NCBI GenBank assembly: GCA_003864455.1 | Contig: BGZN01000008.1 | Span: 1 to 45,489 of the forward strand | Reading direction: 5' to 3' | DNA from: Candidatus Termititenax aidoneus | GTDB lineage: Bacteria; Margulisbacteria; Termititenacia; Termititenacales; Termititenacaceae | Length of the DNA: 45,489 bases | Shown: piece after piece, positions 41,513 to 45,489 of the stretch | Layout: each line of letters opens with the position of its first letter | Numbering within the stretch: the first letter of the stretch is position 1 | Position numbers and translations under genes: made by a program | The notes under the pieces: model-generated | The model's input: only the letters and a program-made list of their open reading frames with translations | What the model was told of the DNA's origin: nothing | Database searches by the model: none

Positions 41513-43405
41513 CATTCCGCCGGCGCGGATAATTGCGCTATCTCTGTCTGACAGATCGTAGGTTAATTCTATGCGAATATTGAGCGGCTTGATATCCGCG
41601 AAAATGTTTTTTTTGTTTTGCAAAGCGGAGCTGATGTCAGCGATCTTTAACTCCGCGCCCTGCGTGAGTTTTGCATAATCCGCAGGTTCGGCAAAAGTCA
41701 GCGGCAAAATGCCGAAATTGATGAGATTGGCTTTGTGAATGCGCGCAAAAGATTTGGCGATGACTGCCTTGACGCCCAGATACATCGGCGCTAACGCGGC
41801 GTGTTCGCGCGAAGAACCCTGCCCGTAATTTTCGCCGCCGACAATGAAGCCGCCTTTTTGCTCCAAAGCGCGTTTGGCAAAATCCGGGTCGAGACCGGCA
41901 AAAACAAAATTGGCGATAGCCGGCACATTGCTGCGCAGCGGCAGAACTTTGCTGCCCGCGGGCATGATGTCGTCAGTCGTGATATTGTCGCCGGTTTTGA
42001 GCAGGACTGTGCCGGTCAGGTCTTTGGCCAGCGGCTCGCGTTTGGGACAGGGCTTGATGTTGGGGCCGCGGATAATTTCCGTGGCGGGATTTGGTTCTAG
42101 CGTCATGCTGTCGTCAATGCTGAACTGTTCCGGCGGCGTAAATTTGGGCGGTTGCAAACCTAAAGCGCGCGGGTCGGTCAGTCTGCCGGTCAGCGCGGTC
42201 GCGGCGGCAGTTTCCGGCGACACCAGATAAATACCGGCGTCTTTAGTGCCGGAGCGTCCCTGAAAATTGCGGTTATTCGTGCGCACCGACACGCCGCCGC
42301 TGTTCGGCGCTTGTCCCATGCCGATGCAAAAACCGCAGGCGGCTTCCAGTATGCGCGCGCCGGCGGCGACGATGTCAGCCAAAGCGCCGTTTTGCGCGAG
42401 CATTGTCAATACTTGTTTAGAGCCGGGCGCCACGCCCAGAGAAATATCCGCGGCGATTTTCCGGCCCTGGAGCATATGGGCGACAGTCATCAGATCTTTG
42501 TACGATGAATTGGTGCAAGAGCCGATCAGTACTTGATCGACTTTGAGGTCTTTTAGCTCCGAAACTTTTTGGACAATATCCGGCATGTGCGGACAGGCGG
42601 CCAGCGGCTCCAGCGCGGACAGATCGATATTTATTTCCGTGTCATACACAGCGTCTGCGTCGGCCAGTATTTCCTGCCAGTCCGCCGCGCGATTTTGCGC
42701 CTGCAAAAATTGTTTGGTCGCCGCGTCGGACGGAAAGACGCTGGTTGTCGCACCCAGCTCCGCGCCCATATTGGTGATCGTGGCGCGTTCCGGCACGGAA
42801 AGCGTTTGCAGGCCGCCGCCGCTGTATTCGATGATCTTGCCCACGCCGCCTTTGACAGTGAGCAGTTGCAGGACTTTTAAGATAATGTCTTTGGCGGAAA
42901 CAAAGGGCGGCAATTGGCCGGTCAAATTGATTTTCACGATTTGGGGCATAGTCAAATAAAAAGGCTGTCCGGCCATAGCGCAGGCTACGTCCAGTCCACC
43001 CGCGCCGATAGCGATCTGGCCGATGCCGCCGCCTGTCGGCGTATGCGAATCCGAGCCGAGCAGCGTAGCGCCGGGTTTGCCGAAACGCTCCAGATGCACT
43101 TGATGACAGATGCCGTTGCCCGGCCGCGAAAATTTGACGCCGTATTTAGCCGCGACGGTCTGCAAATAACGATGATCGTCCATATTCATAAAATCATTTT
43201 GCAAAGTGTTGTGATCGACATAGCTGACAGACAGGTCGGTTTTGACCCGCGGTATGTCCATCGCCTCGAATTGCAAATAAGCCATCGTGCCGGTCGCGTC
43301 CTGTGTGAGCGTTTGGTCGATGCGTATAGCGATAGGCGCGCCGCGCTCCAGCCGGCCCTCAACGAGATGTTTGGCGATTATTTTTTCTGTTACTGTGCAG
43401 CCCAT
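41489..43405 (-). CDS. acn: Aconitate hydratase
   Basis: This 638-residue enzyme interconverts citrate and isocitrate in the TCA cycle. The [4Fe-4S] ligands are C297 (GSCTNSS), C357 and C360 (CGFCIGMG). DSHTPTGGG lies at 119-127, and the swivel-domain GGENYGQGSSREHAA at 523-537 carries the catalytic serine. The length suits the short bacterial class. The last codons (GGMLNFVSKL) are made by the right 23 bp repeat and the first bases of the TA promoter region. It is divergent from the TrpD-like gene with a 37 nt gap. Confidence 0.95.
   Translation of the reverse strand: MGCTVTEKIIAKHLVEGRLERGAPIAIRIDQTLTQDATGTMAYLQFEAMDIPRVKTDLSVSYVDHNTLQNDFMNMDDHRYLQTVAAKYGVKFSRPGNGICHQVHLERFGKPGATLLGSDSHTPTGGGIGQIAIGAGGLDVACAMAGQPFYLTMPQIVKINLTGQLPPFVSAKDIILKVLQLLTVKGGVGKIIEYSGGGLQTLSVPERATITNMGAELGATTSVFPSDAATKQFLQAQNRAADWQEILADADAVYDTEINIDLSALEPLAACPHMPDIVQKVSELKDLKVDQVLIGSCTNSSYKDLMTVAHMLQGRKIAADISLGVAPGSKQVLTMLAQNGALADIVAAGARILEAACGFCIGMGQAPNSGGVSVRTNNRNFQGRSGTKDAGIYLVSPETAAATALTGRLTDPRALGLQPPKFTPPEQFSIDDSMTLEPNPATEIIRGPNIKPCPKREPLAKDLTGTVLLKTGDNITTDDIMPAGSKVLPLRSNVPAIANFVFAGLDPDFAKRALEQKGGFIVGGENYGQGSSREHAALAPMYLGVKAVIAKSFARIHKANLINFGILPLTFAEPADYAKLTQGAELKIADISSALQNKKNIFADIKPLNIRIELTYDLSDRDSAIIRAGGMLNFVSKL
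41501..41523. repeat. Right 23 bp direct repeat, within the 3' end of aconitase
   Basis: Identical copy of 40841-40863, covering the aconitase codons for GGMLNFV and flanks. The 637 bp between the copies is almost exactly the RelE/Phd module. Confidence 0.9.
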
Positions 43406-43430
43406 GCGGGTAATTATAGGATAATTTTGC

Positions 43431-43436
43431 TATAAT
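43431..43436 (+). promoter_or_regulatory. -10 box of the TrpD-like gene (leaderless)
   Basis: A perfect TATAAT ends 6 nt before ATG 43443, so +1 should be at that ATG. An ATG at 43437 lies in or upstream of the initiation site. I see no good -35. Confidence 0.5.
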
Positions 43437-43442
43437 ATGTAT

Positions 43443-44522
43443 ATGCGCAATTTGGCTAACGTTATCCAAAAACTAATCGACAAAAATACTTTTCCGCAAA
43501 AAGACGCGGCGGAAATCATGGAGCATATTCTTTCCGGCAAATGCTCCGATGCTGAACTGGGCGCGTTTTTGATCGCCATGCGTTTGAAAGGCGAGGACCT
43601 GACCGAACTGCTGGGTTTCGCGCAGGCTGCGCGCCGGCACGCCGTCAAGATCAAAGCGCCGGCCGCCGGGTTGATCGACACCTGCGGCACGGGCGGCGAT
43701 TTGCAGGACACTTTTAATATTTCCACGCTGGCGGCTTTTGTGGCGGCGGCGGCCGGCGCGCGGGTGGCCAAACAAGTTTACGCCGACCCGGACTGCGGCT
43801 GCAGTTCGCGGCAGGTGCTGGCTAAGCTCGGCGTCAATATCGAGCTGGCGCCGGAAAAAATTCTCAAACTGCTGGCCAAAACCGGACTGACTTTTTTGTA
43901 TTTGCCGCTTTTTCAGCCGTGCCTAGCGCAGTTGACGCGCGTCAGCAAACAGATCGGCGTGCTCAATCTGCTGAATACGCTTTTTCCGCTGATCAATCCT
44001 CTGCGTTTGTCCGGCCAAAGTCTCGGTGTTTTCAATGAGCCAATGACCACGCTGCTGGCCGGCGTGCTGCGGGCGCAGGGTATCAAGCGCGCTTTTGTTT
44101 TTCACGGCGTGGAAGGCCTCGACGAGATTTCCATCACCGCCAGCACGCGCATTTCGGAATTGCGCAATGGTCTTATCAGCACCTATATTTTTACGCCGGA
44201 GCGTTTTGGCCTGCAGTCAGCTTCGGTTTCCACGCTGCATTGCGACAGCGCGGCGGACAGCGCGCAGATCTGCAGAGTAATTTTGACCGGCCGCGAGGAT
44301 TCGCCGCGCGCTGACGTTGTCGCTTTGAACGCCGCCGCCGCGCTGGTTTGCGCCGGTCTGACCAAAGACCTTGAATCCGGTTTTCAAAAAGCCAAAGAAG
44401 TCCTGCATAAAGGCCTGGCTTATAAAAAACTGGAAGAAGTTGCCGCAACTGCTCAATCTTTAACAAAAAAACAGAAAAAAGTGGCGCGTCTGCTCAAAAA
44501 TAAACGCAAATCCCGCCGCTAA
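43443..44522 (+). CDS. TrpD-like (phosphoribosyltransferase-family) protein, divergent
   Basis: This 359-residue protein belongs to the TrpD/nucleoside phosphorylase fold. The glycine loop CGTGGD (81-86), TFNISTLAAFVAAAAG and NLLNTLFPLINP match TrpD. Two key places differ: the AKHGNR-SS segment reads AKQVYADPDCGCSS (109-122), and the HPA of FAPxxHPA reads FQP (157-159). The end is strongly basic (KKQKKVARLLKNKRKSRR). Anthranilate phosphoribosyltransferase activity is therefore doubtful; a TrpD2-like, possibly nucleic-acid-binding protein is an alternative. No other trp gene is near. Confidence 0.75.
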   Translation: MRNLANVIQKLIDKNTFPQKDAAEIMEHILSGKCSDAELGAFLIAMRLKGEDLTELLGFAQAARRHAVKIKAPAAGLIDTCGTGGDLQDTFNISTLAAFVAAAAGARVAKQVYADPDCGCSSRQVLAKLGVNIELAPEKILKLLAKTGLTFLYLPLFQPCLAQLTRVSKQIGVLNLLNTLFPLINPLRLSGQSLGVFNEPMTTLLAGVLRAQGIKRAFVFHGVEGLDEISITASTRISELRNGLISTYIFTPERFGLQSASVSTLHCDSAADSAQICRVILTGREDSPRADVVALNAAAALVCAGLTKDLESGFQKAKEVLHKGLAYKKLEEVAATAQSLTKKQKKVARLLKNKRKSRR

Positions 44523-44584
44523 AGGCCAAAAACTTGGCATAAAACCTGTAATTATCCTCTGGAATTAGCAATGGGGGGATTTTC

Positions 44585-44746
44585 ATGAACAAAGCGGAAG
44601 CGCAAATGCGTATCAAGCTGAATATCAATCGTTTGTTCGACGGCGGCAAATTGCTGGTGTCGCGCGATGATTACACGGACAATGCGAATTACGAATATAT
44701 GGAAAACAATGAAAAGTTTTACAAACTGGCCGGACTGATCCGCTAG
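44585..44746 (+). CDS. Small protein, 53 residues, unknown
   Basis: ATG 44585 is preceded by a GGGGGGA ribosome binding site. The peptide (NKAEAQMRIKLNINRLFDGG, then a Tyr/Asn/Asp-rich middle, then KFYKLAGLIR) has codon use like its neighbours and no membrane segment. I do not recognise it. The site and composition make a real gene more likely than chance. Confidence 0.5.
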   Translation: MNKAEAQMRIKLNINRLFDGGKLLVSRDDYTDNANYEYMENNEKFYKLAGLIR

Positions 44747-44774
44747 GTAATAGGCTAAAAAGGGGTTGAGGGTT

Positions 44775-44894
44775 ATGCGGAAAATCAACGACAAGGCTAA
44801 TTACAAAAAGGCCAAAGTGAAAGAACTGCCGCGCACTGTGCAGGACGACAATGGTTTTGTGCGCATCGATCCGCGCTATCTGGCCAACGCCTGA
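44775..44894 (+). CDS. Small protein, 39 residues, unknown
   Basis: ATG 44775 follows GAGGG closely, 28 nt after the preceding small ORF. The peptide is basic at its start (RKINDKANYKKAKVKELPRT) and ends VRIDPRYLANA. It is not recognised. Together with the upstream ORF it could form a two-gene unit. Confidence 0.4.
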   Translation: MRKINDKANYKKAKVKELPRTVQDDNGFVRIDPRYLANA

Positions 44895-44914
44895 ATTGTC
44901 TGAATTTAGCGACT

Positions 44915-45280
44915 TTAGTGACTTAAAATGTTATCGCCCTGACCATAGCCGAGCTGCAAAGCGTGCGGCGCGGAAATTGCTTCCTCTTGCGCTGACCAGC
45001 GGTGCTGATATTTCAAAAAATCTCCAGCGCGGGTCTTGCCGCCGATAGTTGTGGTGTAAAGCGTTTTGCCGGCTTTAGCGCCGTATTCCCGGCCGTTAAC
45101 GACAATGCCGCGCTTGGGAGCGTAAGCGCGCACTTCCAGCCCGGCCGCGCCGTCCACCTGCGTGAGCAGTGAGTCTATGCCGAAAATCAACTGATCGTTT
45201 TCCGTGCCGATATAGATTTTGGTATTGGCGTTCAGTATGGCCAAAACGAGGATAATTAATAGTAAAATTCTTTTTTTCAT
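44915..45280 (-). CDS. Small exported protein, unknown
   Basis: This 121-residue protein has an N-terminal signal peptide (KKRILLLIILVLAILNANT) without a lipobox cysteine. The mature part has strands (KIYIGTENDQLIFGIDSLLT) and a Gly/Arg-rich middle (GIVVNGREYGAKAGKTLY) with no motif I recognise. AGGAAG precedes the ATG. It is probably periplasmic. Confidence 0.6.
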   Translation of the reverse strand: MKKRILLLIILVLAILNANTKIYIGTENDQLIFGIDSLLTQVDGAAGLEVRAYAPKRGIVVNGREYGAKAGKTLYTTTIGGKTRAGDFLKYQHRWSAQEEAISAPHALQLGYGQGDNILSH

Positions 45281-45343
45281 AACCGCGCTTCCTAACTTTA
45301 GCTGTTTTCTCTATAAATATATCGTAAGTTAGCGCCGCTTGTT

Positions 45344-45489
45344 TCATTTTTGGCAATATTTTTGTGCTAGGCATGAGAGATGGTAACCCCCTGGGGCAAC
45401 AGATAAATACCCAGAAAGGTCAGGATTATGCATGGCGGAAAAAGCCCGAATAACCTTGAGATTGTGGTCTTCCATCAACACTACAGGAA
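45344..45489 (-). CDS. Partial reading frame at the right edge (C-terminal end)
   Basis: On the minus strand a frame enters from beyond the window and stays open for 47 codons to a TGA at 45344 (segment VVLMEDHNLKVIRAFSAMHN, end LAQKYCQK). It reads like a real protein end but is too short to assign. A plus-strand frame from ATG 45428 is also open across the same bases, so strand is uncertain. Confidence 0.3.
   Translation of the reverse strand, partial: PVVLMEDHNLKVIRAFSAMHNPDLSGYLSVAPGGYHLSCLAQKYCQK

Noticed and set aside
41801-43435. Several plus-strand frames across the aconitase gene
   Set aside because: The minus-strand aconitase is complete with all Fe-S ligands; these frames are antisense artefacts.
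45344-45489. Structured RNA (6S, tmRNA or RNase P) at the right edge
   Set aside because: I could not match any conserved core of these RNAs, and an open reading frame explains the stretch at least as well.

Overview
The window comes from a diderm (outer-membrane) bacterium that I cannot place confidently. It has a TonB-dependent B12 receptor with its own ExbB/ExbD/TonB, a zinc-ribbon type S14, an L29 with a long basic tail, a 16S gene not linked to 23S, and many small palindromic repeats and toxin-antitoxin (TA) modules. An uncultured lineage of the Margulisbacteria/Elusimicrobiota kind is my best guess; that is inference, not something read off the sequence. All calls are from reading the sequence, with no database search.

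Layout. 1-102 is the 3' end of a 16S rRNA gene, closed by a strong terminator instead of leading into 23S. 300-1130 holds a Phd/PIN TA pair bracketed by near-identical direct repeats. 1140-3049 has a duplicated leader, a small unknown protein, a ~200 bp transposon-end relic and a protein made of helicase-associated-like repeats. 3065-17457 is a long str-S10-spc operon: rpsL, rpsG, fusA, rpsJ, rplCDWB, rpsS, rplV, rpsC, rplP, rpmC, rpsQ, rplNXE, rpsN, rpsH, rplFR, rpsE, rplO, secY, adk. tuf and rpmD are missing, and palindromic repeats sit in two of its gaps.

17458-19738 carries a repeat relic, a DUF4143-type ATPase and an XRE-BRO regulator. 19869-35231 is the most interesting part: a tightly packed one-direction run of 13 genes, AT-richer by eye than the ribosomal block. 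It starts with two paralogous proteins built of tail-fibre-like repeats, followed by a radical SAM/SPASM enzyme, a Cys/Tyr/His-rich protein and a small double-CxxC protein. Then come four more radical SAM enzymes (one fused to an uncharacterised N-terminal domain), a DegT aminotransferase, a glycosyltransferase-radical SAM fusion, a protein fusing that same N-terminal domain to a glycosyltransferase, and a HipA-like kinase. I infer a modification system in which radical SAM and glycosyl-transfer chemistry act on the repeat proteins and/or the Cys-rich protein, or build a glycan on them. I do not recognise it as a described system.

35310-36674 is an AlbA/Schlafen-type regulator with a four-copy minisatellite. 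36815-40154 is a B12-riboswitch-controlled uptake operon (BtuB-like receptor, miniature ExbB, ExbD, short TonB). 40235-41458 has two more TA modules, the second between 23 bp direct repeats, one copy of which forms the 3' end of the aconitase gene. 41489-44522 holds aconitase and a divergent TrpD-like protein in a head-to-head arrangement. The right end has two very small ORFs, a small exported protein and a partial reading frame. Several genes (439, 35310, 43443) have -10 boxes placed so close to the ATG that leaderless mRNAs are likely.
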